This document shows, in pieces, positions 1 to 7,910 of a stretch of 19,250 nucleotides of DNA. The stretch is from an uncultured Clostridia bacterium (GTDB lineage: Bacteria > Bacillota > Clostridia > Christensenellales > UBA1242). The position numbers and the translations under genes are program-made. The notes under the pieces are model-generated. The model did not search any database, was not told the origin of the DNA, and saw only the letters and a program-made list of their open reading frames with translations. The stretch's first letter is position 1. The number at the start of each line of letters is the position of its first letter. The stretch is from assembly GCA_944380695.1 (NCBI GenBank), contig CALWII010000027.1:1-19250 (forward strand). Reading direction: 5' to 3'.

Positions 1-2577
1 GTTAATGGGCTAACCAAAGAAGAAGCCTTATTGCGTGAACATCGTTTTCAAAACGAACGAATTGTATCTCAAAGAAGAGAAAATTTTATTAAAAAATTTT
101 TTAAACAATTTGCAGATTTAATGATTATTATATTACTTATAGCTGCGTCAATTTCGCTTGTCATAGGACTAATTTCATCTTCCACGGAGGAGCTGTTTGA
201 TGCATTAATAATTATGGCGATAGTTTTAATGAATGCTATTTTTGGTGCTTTGCAAGAAAGTAAGGCAGAGCGTTCTATTGAAGCTTTACAAAAGATAACA
301 AAACCAGAGGCAAAAGTTATTCGTGCAGGACAACAAATTCTTGTTCCTGCGGACAATTTGGTGCCAGGAGATATTGTAATTTTGGAGGCGGGGTGCATTG
401 TCCCAGCCGATTGTCGACTAATTGAGTCGGTTTCTTTACAAATTAATGAGGCATCTTTAACAGGGGAAAGTTTGCCAGTAGAGAAAAACGCAGGGATAAC
501 CTGCAATGAAAACATTCCACTTGCCGAAAGAAAGAATATGGCTTTCAGCGGAACAAATGTGGTATGTGGCAGAGGCATTGGTGTTGTCAGTGCTATAGGA
601 AAAAGTAGCGAAATCGGGAAAATCGCAACGGTGATAGCCTCCACCGAAAAAGAAATGACTCCGCTCCAAAAAGGTATTAAAGAGTTAGGACAAATTGTAA
701 CTTATCTTATTTTAGGCATAGCTTTAGTGACTTTTATTCTCGAATTATTGGCGCACACAAGCCCGTTGGAAGCTTTTTTAACTTCCGTTGCTATCGCTGT
801 CGCAGCTATACCTGAAAGTATGCCCGCTGTTATTACAATTATAATGAGTCTCGGTATTTCAAGATTAGCAAAAAAACGGGCAATTGTTAAACATATGCAT
901 TCTGTTGAAACGCTTGGTTGTTGTGATATAATTTGTTCTGATAAAACGGGCACTATCACTCAAAACAAAATGATGGTAAAAGCCGTGTATTGCGATGGTA
1001 AATTAAGCTATGCTAGAAGTATTTTAGGTGTTGATTTCGACATTTTGTTAGCTGGAATGGCTTTATGTAATGACACAAGAAAAGGCAGGCACTCGTTTCA
1101 AGGCGACCCCACAGAAATAGCGTTGTCCGAGTTTGTCAGTAAGTATGAAATCAATAAAACTGATTTTGAAAAGTTAAACAAGCGTTTGAGTGAATTGCCA
1201 TTTGATTCTTCTAGAAAATTAATGAGCACAGTGAATAACTATAAAGGTGGACGAATCGCATTCGTAAAAGGCGCAGTAGATGTGCTTATAAGTAAATGTT
1301 CGTCTGTGCTTGAAAATGGCCAAGAAAAACCTTTGACAGAGGAATATCTAAATAAAATTTTATCCGCAAACACAGAGATGGGCTCGAAAGCTTTAAGAGT
1401 GTTGGGTTTTGCTATTAAAAAACTAGAAAAGAGCGATAAATTTCTGGAAGAAAACTTAACTTTTGTCGGTATGGTCGGAATGATTGACCCGCCTAGAAAA
1501 GAAGTAAAAGATGCTGTCGACAAATGCAGAACGGCAGGGATGAAGCCTATTATGATTACGGGTGACCATAAAGATACCGCTTTTGCCGTGGCCAAAGAAG
1601 TGGGAATATTATCAAATAAGAATCAAATAATAACCGGTCAAGAACTTGACAATATTTCAAATGAAAAGTTTGCTGAAATTGTCGAACAGTTTAGTGTTTT
1701 TGCACGAGTAAGTCCTGAACATAAAGTGAGAATAGTCGAAGCTTTGAAAAAAAAGGGGCATATTGTGGCTATGACGGGCGACGGGGTAAATGATGCCGCA
1801 AGTATGAAAAAAGCAGACATCGGAATTGGTATGGGAATTACAGGAACCGATGTTACCAAGCAAGTTGCTGATTTGATGCTGACAGATGATAATTTTGCAA
1901 CAATCATAGTCGCCGTTGAAGAAGGCAGAAAGGTTTATAAAAACATTCAGAAAACTGTCAAGTTTTTATTTTCTGCGAATATGGGGGAAATTTTGGCATT
2001 ATTTCTTGCAACCATCATTTTTCCTCAATACACATTTATGTTGCCAGCACAAATTCTCTTTATAAATTTGATTACTGATTCTTTACCAGCTATTGCATTA
2101 GGCGTAGAACCAGCTGAAAGCAATTTAATGCTTGATCCTCCTAGACAAAAAAGTAAAGGGCTTTTCAGCGATGGAAATGGTTTAGTAGTTATAATTATGG
2201 GCATTGTTCAGACATTGTTAACTCTTTCGTCCTTTATTATCGGCTTAAAAATTTACAATGAAAATATTGCTATGAGTATGGCATTTTACACTTTAAATAT
2301 AGTGCAATTCTTTTACTTGTTATCTATAAGAACCGAAAAAGTGATTTTTAAATCAAATCCTTTCCAAAATAAATTTATAATCGGTTCGGTTATATTCGCT
2401 GGTGGGCTTCTAGCTTTTATTGCTTTAACTCCTTTTCATCAGATATTAGGTCTCGCAACATTGAACGGTTTTGAGTGGGCTTATATCTTTATGGTTTCCA
2501 TAGTTATGCTGGTTGCCAGCGAGTTGTGTAAGTGGGGTTTGCGTGCTTATAAGAAAAAACAATCAAAAATAAAATAG
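1..2577 (+). CDS. Calcium-transporting P-type ATPase (type IIA), 5' end missing
   Basis: Cation pump of the SERCA/PMR1-like class that exports Ca2+ at the expense of ATP. The reading frame is open to the first base and the codons before the TTG at 31 read like the family's usual N-terminal GLTxEEA segment, so the gene begins left of the window. Counting from base 1, TGES (actuator domain) is at residue 154, the phosphorylated Asp of DKTGT at 314, and TGDGVNDA at 592. The Ca2+ ligands of SERCA are matched by Glu272 in M4, Asn660 and Glu663 in M5, and Asn689, Thr692 and Asp693 in M6, which supports calcium rather than Na+/K+ or H+. The M4 loop reads PESMP instead of the usual PEGLP. About 858 residues are visible, close to full length. 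holB follows after 35 bases. Confidence 0.93.
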   Translation, partial: VNGLTKEEALLREHRFQNERIVSQRRENFIKKFFKQFADLMIIILLIAASISLVIGLISSSTEELFDALIIMAIVLMNAIFGALQESKAERSIEALQKITKPEAKVIRAGQQILVPADNLVPGDIVILEAGCIVPADCRLIESVSLQINEASLTGESLPVEKNAGITCNENIPLAERKNMAFSGTNVVCGRGIGVVSAIGKSSEIGKIATVIASTEKEMTPLQKGIKELGQIVTYLILGIALVTFILELLAHTSPLEAFLTSVAIAVAAIPESMPAVITIIMSLGISRLAKKRAIVKHMHSVETLGCCDIICSDKTGTITQNKMMVKAVYCDGKLSYARSILGVDFDILLAGMALCNDTRKGRHSFQGDPTEIALSEFVSKYEINKTDFEKLNKRLSELPFDSSRKLMSTVNNYKGGRIAFVKGAVDVLISKCSSVLENGQEKPLTEEYLNKILSANTEMGSKALRVLGFAIKKLEKSDKFLEENLTFVGMVGMIDPPRKEVKDAVDKCRTAGMKPIMITGDHKDTAFAVAKEVGILSNKNQIITGQELDNISNEKFAEIVEQFSVFARVSPEHKVRIVEALKKKGHIVAMTGDGVNDAASMKKADIGIGMGITGTDVTKQVADLMLTDDNFATIIVAVEEGRKVYKNIQKTVKFLFSANMGEILALFLATIIFPQYTFMLPAQILFINLITDSLPAIALGVEPAESNLMLDPPRQKSKGLFSDGNGLVVIIMGIVQTLLTLSSFIIGLKIYNENIAMSMAFYTLNIVQFFYLLSIRTEKVIFKSNPFQNKFIIGSVIFAGGLLAFIALTPFHQILGLATLNGFEWAYIFMVSIVMLVASELCKWGLRAYKKKQSKIK

Positions 2578-2612
2578 TTTGCTTTTTTTACAAATTGTGA
2601 TAAACTTATCAT

Positions 2613-3563
2613 ATGATTGAAGATATTTTTAAAAATATGTCCTTTTTCAAAAACTTCTTAAGCTCTATTAATGACGGAGGGCGTATTTTTTCATATCTTA
2701 TTGTCAGCAAAGATGCTTATTCCGCAAACACAGTTGCAAAGTTGATGGCACAAGCATTACTCTGCCACAATATGTGCGGTACCTGTGAGAATTGTAAAAA
2801 GGTGTTGGTTAATTCTCACCCTGATGTTAAGCTGTTCCCTGAAAAAGACAGATTAGTTGTCGAAGACAGCAAAAAAATTGTTGATGAAAGTTATGCAAAA
2901 CCAATTATGGCTGATAAAAAAGTTATAATTATAAAAAACATCGAAGACGCTACTGAAGAGGCCCAAAATAAATTGCTTAAAAGTCTGGAAGAGCCAAACC
3001 AAAATGTATATTATCTGTTAACTTCTTCTTTTGAAGAAAAAATTTTGCCGACTATAAAATCTCGATGTTTTAAAGTGGAGATACCTTTTATTAATAGTGC
3101 GGAAATTCTCCCACTTTTAAAGGGACAAAACAAGGAGCTCGCAATTGCGATAGGGAATGGATTTTTAGCTAAAACAATTGAACTCGACAAAAACGAACAA
3201 TTAGTTGATATAACTCATCTTGCTGTCTCATTGATTACTGAATTAAATTCAAGTAAACAGGCTGTCGTTTGGTCAAAAAGACTTTTAGAACAAAAACAAA
3301 ATTTTCAATTGATCTTGGAAATTTTTGGATTGATTTTAGAAGATGCTTTATCTTTAAAAATTAATAAACAGGCGAACATACATTTGAATAGTCTGTTTAA
3401 AGAAATTCAATTTATTGCTCGTGATTTTTCGATAAAATGTTTGACAGGTCTTGCTGGACTAATCATTGATGTTATGAAAGAGCTGACTTATAATGTCAAC
3501 CTTTCGCTTGTTGTAGACAATTTTATTATGAATATTTTGGAGGTTAAGTATTTATGCAAATAG
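2613..3563 (+). CDS. holB: DNA polymerase III clamp loader, delta' subunit
   Basis: Delta' subunit of the clamp loader, which helps load the beta sliding clamp onto primed DNA. The 316 residues match the family's usual length (about 330). Four cysteines at 51, 55, 58 and 61 form the zinc-binding module. The Walker A region is degenerate (VSKDAYSANT, residues 31-40), as expected because delta' does not bind ATP. LLKSLEEP (121-128) and the SRC motif (150-152) are the conserved AAA+ features. It overlaps ricT by 10 bases, and holB-ricT-trmN6 is the order known from Bacillus and clostridia. No Shine-Dalgarno precedes the ATG; a possible -10 lies 6 bases upstream, so the message could be leaderless. 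A second in-frame ATG at 2637 is the alternative start. Confidence 0.92.
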   Translation: MIEDIFKNMSFFKNFLSSINDGGRIFSYLIVSKDAYSANTVAKLMAQALLCHNMCGTCENCKKVLVNSHPDVKLFPEKDRLVVEDSKKIVDESYAKPIMADKKVIIIKNIEDATEEAQNKLLKSLEEPNQNVYYLLTSSFEEKILPTIKSRCFKVEIPFINSAEILPLLKGQNKELAIAIGNGFLAKTIELDKNEQLVDITHLAVSLITELNSSKQAVVWSKRLLEQKQNFQLILEIFGLILEDALSLKINKQANIHLNSLFKEIQFIARDFSIKCLTGLAGLIIDVMKELTYNVNLSLVVDNFIMNILEVKYLCK

Positions 3564-4369
3564 ATGTTGTAGGTGTACGCTTTCGTAAAGGGGTCACAAC
3601 ATATTCTTTTAGTCCTAATGGGGTAAATTATAAAAAAGGTGATATGGTCATTGTTGAAACAGAAAGAGGAAATGACCTCGCAAAAGTTGTTGAAGATGTT
3701 AAAATGATTGATGGAGAGGCACTTTCTGACCCATTAAAAAATGTGCTTCGCAAGGCGACCGAAGATGAAATAACCAATGCTGATAAGTTTGATAAAGAAT
3801 GTGCTAAAAATTTACCAGAAATTATAAATTTAGCTAAAGAAAGCGGGTTAGATATGAAAATAATTTCTGTTGAATCAAATTTTGATGGAACAAAAATGAC
3901 CGTCAATTTTACATCAGATGGCAGAGTCGATTTTAGAGCGTTTGCTAAAAAATTAGCAGAAAGATTTAAAACTAGAATTGAATTGCGCCAAATAGGACCT
4001 CGAGATGCGGTGCGTTTAATGGGCGGAATTGGTCCTTGTGGTAAAGTTTGTTGTTGTGCGCAAGGTTTTGGGCAAAGTGATCATATCTCAATTAAAATGG
4101 CAAAAAACCAAAACTTATCTTTAAATCCAAATTCTATCAGTGGACTTTGTGGCAAGCTTTTGTGCTGTTTGGCATACGAAAATGAGGAATATATAAACGC
4201 TATAAAGGAAATGCCGGCAGTTAATTCTTATGTCTTAACACCAGACGGACGAGGAAAAGTTGTTTATAATGATATCTTCAAAAAGATTGTCAATGTCAAA
4301 TTTGAAAATGAAAGCATAACAGAAATAAAGGAATATAATCTCGATGCAATTAAATTTGAAAAAAAATGA
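3554..4369 (+). CDS. ricT: PSP1-domain protein RicT (YaaT), iron-sulfur RicAFT complex subunit
   Basis: PSP1-domain protein of 271 residues, the same size as Bacillus subtilis RicT (YaaT). There it forms the RicA-RicF-RicT complex that carries [4Fe-4S] clusters and helps RNase Y mature certain mRNAs; it also affects sporulation and competence. The cysteine signature is intact: GPCGKVCCC (Cys162, 166, 167, 168) and GLCGKLLCC (Cys199, 204, 205). The start is fixed by GGAGG at 3539-3543, placed inside the end of holB, 10 bases before the ATG. The 10-base overlap with holB and 26-base overlap with trmN6 indicate translational coupling in one operon. The function here is by family; ricA and ricF are not in the window. 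Confidence 0.93.
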   Translation: MQIDVVGVRFRKGVTTYSFSPNGVNYKKGDMVIVETERGNDLAKVVEDVKMIDGEALSDPLKNVLRKATEDEITNADKFDKECAKNLPEIINLAKESGLDMKIISVESNFDGTKMTVNFTSDGRVDFRAFAKKLAERFKTRIELRQIGPRDAVRLMGGIGPCGKVCCCAQGFGQSDHISIKMAKNQNLSLNPNSISGLCGKLLCCLAYENEEYINAIKEMPAVNSYVLTPDGRGKVVYNDIFKKIVNVKFENESITEIKEYNLDAIKFEKK

Positions 4370-5087
4370 AAGACTGGATGACCTGCAGTTTAATAATTTA
4401 ATGCTGGTACAAAACATAGATCTCTACGCTTTTACTTCAGACGCCGTAGTGCTGGCAAATTTTTTAAAAATTAAAAGAGGCGAAACAGCTGTAGAAATAG
4501 GAATCGGCAGTGGCGTGATTTCCATTCTTGCGACTCAAAAAACAAATGTAAAAGAAATTTTTGCCTTTGAAGTCCAAAAAGAATTGTACGATTTGGCGAT
4601 TAAAAATGTAGAGCTTAATAAAATTAACAACATAACAGTTTATAACGATGATATAAGAAATTTTAAAAACAATATTATTCCAGAAAGTATAGATGTTGTT
4701 TTTTCCAATCCGCCTTATAAAAAAACTTCATACCAAAATGTCAACAAAAGCAAGGCCATTGCAAGACACGAACAATATTTACCTTTGAGTGACTTGTGTT
4801 TAACGACTTCAAAAATTTTAAGATATGGCGGAAGAGCTTATTTTGTTTATGATGCCGATCGTGCTTGTGAAATGATTGCGGAACTAAAAAAGAACAATCT
4901 TGAACCAAAGAAAATGTTTTTTACGCAAAACGGCCGAGGGAAAGTCATCTTGTTTTTGGTAGAGGCTGTGAAGGGTGGTAAACCAGGCGTTAAAGTTTAT
5001 CCAAATTTAATTACAAATGATTTGAATGGTAAGTATTTATCAACAGTTAAAAACTACAGATTAAAAAAAAAAAGTTTTAGTGTTTAA
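4344..5087 (+). CDS. trmN6: tRNA1(Val) (adenine(37)-N6)-methyltransferase family protein
   Basis: Class I SAM-dependent N6-adenine methyltransferase of 247 residues, related to E. coli TrmN6 (YfiC) and B. subtilis YabB. The N-terminal LKKNERLDDLQ (5-15) is the characteristic opening of this family and supports the ATG at 4344, even though it lies inside ricT. Motif I is VEIGIGSGVIS (50-60) and the catalytic motif is NPPY (122-125), typical of amino-adenine methylation. The exact tRNA target is inferred from the family. A weak AAAGGA lies about 10 bases upstream of the start. It is the last gene of the holB-ricT-trmN6 block and is followed within 10 bases by a strong hairpin terminator. Confidence 0.85.
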   Translation: MQLNLKKNERLDDLQFNNLMLVQNIDLYAFTSDAVVLANFLKIKRGETAVEIGIGSGVISILATQKTNVKEIFAFEVQKELYDLAIKNVELNKINNITVYNDDIRNFKNNIIPESIDVVFSNPPYKKTSYQNVNKSKAIARHEQYLPLSDLCLTTSKILRYGGRAYFVYDADRACEMIAELKKNNLEPKKMFFTQNGRGKVILFLVEAVKGGKPGVKVYPNLITNDLNGKYLSTVKNYRLKKKSFSV

Positions 5088-5095
5088 TAATTAAT

Positions 5096-5125
5096 GCTAG
5101 TTTTCGAATTAAAACTAGCTTTTTT
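5096..5125 (+). terminator. Rho-independent terminator after trmN6
   Basis: A perfect 9-bp stem, GCTAGTTTT with AAAACTAGC, encloses a 6-base loop and is followed at once by six T residues. It starts 9 bases after the trmN6 stop and ends the holB-ricT-trmN6 transcript. Confidence 0.9.
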
Positions 5126-5230
5126 ATTATGAAAATTGTTGTGTAATTGTGTAAAACCTATTTTTTTTATAATTTTTTAGTATTGTAGTAAAATATTGTT
5201 GAAAAATTTAGAAAAAAACAAGAAAAGCTA

Positions 5231-5259
5231 TTGACAATATTTCAATATAGTTATAAAAT
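5231..5259 (+). promoter_or_regulatory. Sigma-A type promoter for the 197-aa gene
   Basis: A perfect -35 TTGACA (5231-5236) is separated by 17 bases from a -10 TAAAAT (5254-5259). A Shine-Dalgarno GGAG at 5281-5284 follows, 7 bases before the ATG at 5292. The stretch from the terminator to this promoter (5126-5230) is very A/T-rich and I see no gene in it. Confidence 0.75.
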
Positions 5260-5291
5260 GGCTTTGTTTTTTTTAAAAAAGGAGAAATGTT

Positions 5292-5885
5292 ATGGAAGTG
5301 CTAAAAAAAGGCTTGTTAGGATTTTATTTTGAAGATGAAAAGGGTAGAAAAACGGGATACTATTCCTCTGTTGAAAAAACAGAAGATGGCTTTTATATAC
5401 TTAAAGATATCAAATCACCGTTAGTTTATTTTAGGGATTTGTTAGGGAATTTGTCTTTTCAAAAAACACAGATGGGAAGAACTCTCTTCAAATATTCAAA
5501 TGGCCAGCTGTCTTTTGAAGAGGCTTTGAGAGTGGCAGGCGGTGATATAAGATTTTTAGAGTTTGCAAAAAGATGTGAGGCTAAAAATATTATGGATAAT
5601 CTTCCTGCTCTTGACAGCGCGTTCAACGAAATAAATAAAAAATGGGCAGAGATTGAGAAAAAGTGCAAAGATACATTTGCTCGTTGTCAGTTAGAAAGAG
5701 AAGTAAAAAAAGAACGAGACAAAATTAGAAAAGATAATGAAAGAAAACAAGCAACAGAAAGAAAGAAAGCTCGGGAGAGGGCTTTAAATGAAAGAGTAAA
5801 TTACGAGAGTTCTATTAAATATACACCTATAGTTGACAGCGTAGCGGGAACAAAAGAGAACAGTATGACATTGAACAGAAAGTAG
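5292..5885 (+). CDS. Unrecognised 197-aa protein with charged helical C-terminus
   Basis: I do not recognise this protein. It is probably cytosolic: there is no signal peptide or membrane segment. Residues 1-60 look like a small beta-rich domain (GLLGFYFEDEKGRKTGYY, then alternating hydrophobic and polar residues). Residues 75-120 are helical, and about 120-170 is a highly charged Lys/Arg/Glu helix (runs such as ERKKARERALNER) that could form a coiled coil or bind nucleic acid. It is a single-gene unit with a TTGACA-N17-TAAAAT promoter, a good GGAG site and its own terminator, in a place where the conserved Firmicutes gene order between trmN6 and tatD is interrupted. The coding call is firm from the expression signals and codon structure; the function is unknown. 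Confidence 0.8.
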   Translation: MEVLKKGLLGFYFEDEKGRKTGYYSSVEKTEDGFYILKDIKSPLVYFRDLLGNLSFQKTQMGRTLFKYSNGQLSFEEALRVAGGDIRFLEFAKRCEAKNIMDNLPALDSAFNEINKKWAEIEKKCKDTFARCQLEREVKKERDKIRKDNERKQATERKKARERALNERVNYESSIKYTPIVDSVAGTKENSMTLNRK

Positions 5886-5924
5886 ACAGCACTCTGTGTG
5901 GAGTAGTTTTAAAATTTCTATAAC

Positions 5925-5966
5925 TAAAGGGTATGCGAAATAAATATAAGCGACCCTTTATTTTTT
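5925..5966 (+). terminator. Likely terminator after the 197-aa gene
   Basis: TAAAGGGT (5925-5932) pairs with ACCCTTTA (5953-5960) around a 20-base loop, followed by six T residues. The loop is longer than usual, so the call is moderate. On the minus strand the run before it is A-rich rather than a T-tract, so it is probably specific to the plus strand. spmB ends 40 bases further on, facing it. Confidence 0.6.
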
Positions 5967-6005
5967 AATTTTACAAATTTTGTCGTGATTTTGCCTAAAT
6001 TTTTC

Positions 6006-6512
6006 TCATATTATTCTACAAAGTAGACAGGCGAATATAGCTCCAATTATCGAAGCTATTAATGCGCAAGGAATCGCATAGCCGAGTTTTTTTATTTTCG
6101 TTTGAGATAAATATATCGTTGCTACATAAAAAATGGTTTCACTGCAACCAAGAATTACGCTTGCGCATCTTCCTATATAAGAATCAGGGCCGTACACAGC
6201 GAACACATCATTTAACAGAGCATAACTACCCGAACCGGTAAAGGGTCTTAACAAGATTAATTCACAAAGCTCTGGTGGAATTCCTAAAAAATTAAAGACT
6301 GGCGCAAGACATTTTGCCAAAAATTCTGTTGCACCGCTTACTCTTAAAAGTGCCACAGCAATCATTATACAAGCGATATAGGGGAAGATTTCAACAACTA
6401 ATTTAATCGCCCCTTTTGCGCCTTTAACAAAAGTGTCGTAAGTGTTTATTTTTTTAAAAAAACCATAGAGAAACAAACCTATGAATAATATGGGAAGAAT
6501 ATATATGCTCAA
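6006..6512 (-). CDS. spmB: Spore maturation protein SpmB
   Basis: Integral membrane protein of 168 residues with about four to five hydrophobic segments, carrying the nucleoside-recognition (Gate) domain found in SpmA and SpmB. In B. subtilis the pair is needed for spore core dehydration and heat resistance. Recognisable parts are the central RPFTGSGSYALL segment and the GCSETIFYVATIY segment, strongly conserved in SpmB. The start is a TTG whose last two bases are shared with the TGA stop of spmA; AAAGGG lies about 8 bases upstream (plus-strand CCCTTT near 6521-6526), so the two are translationally coupled. No alternative ATG exists near the N-terminus. Spm homologues also occur in bacteria that do not form spores, so sporulation is suggested, not proved. 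Confidence 0.9.
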   Translation of the reverse strand: MSIYILPILFIGLFLYGFFKKINTYDTFVKGAKGAIKLVVEIFPYIACIMIAVALLRVSGATEFLAKCLAPVFNFLGIPPELCELILLRPFTGSGSYALLNDVFAVYGPDSYIGRCASVILGCSETIFYVATIYLSQTKIKKLGYAIPCALIASIIGAIFACLLCRII

Positions 6513-7087
6513 TGTTTTTTCCCTTTTATTTTTTGTTTTATTTTGTCACAAAGAAAAACTAGACTAATTCCTACAGTTAAAGTTACAACAGTTGCTAAAA
6601 TCGTAGGCAATATAATGTCAGAAGGGTTCGAACTGCCTGCACTGGCTCGAAGTCCGATTACTGTACTTGGCAAAAGTTGAATTGATGTTGCATTAACGAC
6701 GACAAGCATAATAATTGAAAATGTTGCCACGCCTCTTCCATTATCGAGCGCTTTCATCGCTTTTATTCCCATAGGCGTCGCAGCATTTCCCAAACCCAAT
6801 ATGTTCGCAGACATATTAAGAGCGATCATTTTTTCTATTTCTTCGTTGTCAATTCGGAAAAGTTTTTTAATGATAGGGCGAAGAGCCCTTGCTATTTTTT
6901 TGCTCAAACCTGTTGCTTCCACGATTTCTAAAATGCCAAGCCATACCGCATACACGGCACACAACTCGATGCACAAAGTTAAAGCTTCCGTTGAAGCGTC
7001 TATCATAGTTGATAAAGTTGCTCCAGGGTTTATATATAGCAATATTGCTAAAGAAACGAGCATCATAAAAAGCCAAATTTTGTTCAT
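6509..7087 (-). CDS. spmA: Spore maturation protein SpmA
   Basis: Membrane partner of SpmB with the same Gate domain; 192 residues from the ATG chosen here, against about 196 in B. subtilis. Conserved landmarks are the NMSANILGLGNAATPMGIKA region and LPSTVIGLRASAGSSNP. The frame can be extended to a TTG at 7126, but the family starts at the equivalent of MNKIW, so the ATG at 7087 is preferred. No good Shine-Dalgarno is visible; on the minus strand CATATATT sits about 7 bases before the ATG and resembles a -10 element, possibly for a sporulation sigma factor, without a convincing -35. It is divergent from tatD, separated by 67 bases, and overlaps spmB by 3-4 bases. Confidence 0.9.
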   Translation of the reverse strand: MNKIWLFMMLVSLAILLYINPGATLSTMIDASTEALTLCIELCAVYAVWLGILEIVEATGLSKKIARALRPIIKKLFRIDNEEIEKMIALNMSANILGLGNAATPMGIKAMKALDNGRGVATFSIIMLVVVNATSIQLLPSTVIGLRASAGSSNPSDIILPTILATVVTLTVGISLVFLCDKIKQKIKGKKH

Positions 7088-7119
7088 TAACAGTAATATA
7101 TGCCTTTGCTCAATATTTC

Positions 7120-7148
7120 TTGACAAAGCTTTGGCGAAGTGTTAGCAT
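7120..7148 (+). promoter_or_regulatory. Promoter for tatD-rsmA, probably giving a leaderless mRNA
   Basis: A perfect -35 TTGACA (7120-7125) lies 17 bases from a -10 TAGCAT (7143-7148). The predicted transcription start, about 7 bases after the -10, falls on the A of the tatD ATG at 7155. No Shine-Dalgarno is present, which agrees with leaderless initiation. Confidence 0.6.
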
Positions 7149-7154
7149 ATAACT

Positions 7155-7910
7155 ATGTTTGTAGATGCTCATGCGCACCTTTATGATGGTGATGTTAAAT
7201 TAATAATTGAAAATGCTAAAAATAATCTTGTGCAAAAAATAATTTGTGCTTCTTCTGACATTGAAACTATGCAAAAAGCCGTTGCAATTTCAAATGAAAA
7301 CGAAGGCGTGTTTGCGACAATAGGAATTCACCCGCAAGATGCGGAGCAATTTTCTGCCGAAATTGAAATTTTTATGAAAAAACTTGCTAAAAATCCAAAA
7401 GTAGTGGCAATCGGAGAGATAGGGCTTGACTATCATTATGATGGGCCAGCTCACGATTTGCAGAAAAAAGTGTTTCGTGCGCAGTTGAAAATTGCTTATG
7501 AACTTAAAAAACCCATTCAAATTCATATAAGAGATGCAATGAGCGATGCACTAAACATTTTGTCCGAAAATAAAAAATTATTGAAATATGGTGGGGTTGT
7601 TCATTGCTTTAACGGGTCAAAAGAGGATGCTGAAAAAATTATCGGGCTAGGCTTAGATTTTACTATTGGCGGGGTATGTACTTTTAAAAATGCGAAGTCA
7701 CTACAAGAAACATTAAAATTTTTGCCATTAGAAAAAATTATGCTAGAAACGGACAGCCCATATCTTGCACCAGAACCGGTTCGTGGAACAAAAAACGAGT
7801 CAAAAAATATACCATATATCGCTCAAAAAATAGCTGATTTGAAGGGTATTGATATACAAGAGGTGGCCCGACAAACGACTAAAAATGTTGAGAGGGTTTT
7901 TAAAATATGA
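7155..7910 (+). CDS. tatD: TatD family metal-dependent DNase
   Basis: Hydrolase of the amidohydrolase-fold TatD family (YabD in B. subtilis), a metal-dependent 3'-5' exonuclease or deoxyribonuclease in the cytosol. The full set of metal ligands is visible: His6 and His8 (DAHAHL), Glu88 (EIGLDYHYD), His124 (IQIHIRD), His150 (VVHCFNGS) and Asp200 (LETDSPYLAPEP). Its 251 residues are standard. It overlaps rsmA by ATGA (7907-7910), so the two are coupled. The rnmV gene that often sits between tatD and ksgA/rsmA in Bacillus is absent. There is no ribosome binding site before the ATG, and the promoter position suggests leaderless translation. Confidence 0.93.
   Translation: MFVDAHAHLYDGDVKLIIENAKNNLVQKIICASSDIETMQKAVAISNENEGVFATIGIHPQDAEQFSAEIEIFMKKLAKNPKVVAIGEIGLDYHYDGPAHDLQKKVFRAQLKIAYELKKPIQIHIRDAMSDALNILSENKKLLKYGGVVHCFNGSKEDAEKIIGLGLDFTIGGVCTFKNAKSLQETLKFLPLEKIMLETDSPYLAPEPVRGTKNESKNIPYIAQKIADLKGIDIQEVARQTTKNVERVFKI

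Noticed and set aside
69..644. Long minus-strand frames opposite the ATPase gene and, likewise, opposite the other large genes (for example 10410-10742, 13856-14155, 18439-18855)
   Set aside because: They lie wholly inside well-supported genes on the other strand, lack ribosome binding sites, and have no recognisable domains.
7088..7126. SpmA extension to a TTG at 7126
   Set aside because: The extra 13 residues are not like SpmA N-termini, and the ATG at 7087 gives the family's usual length and beginning.
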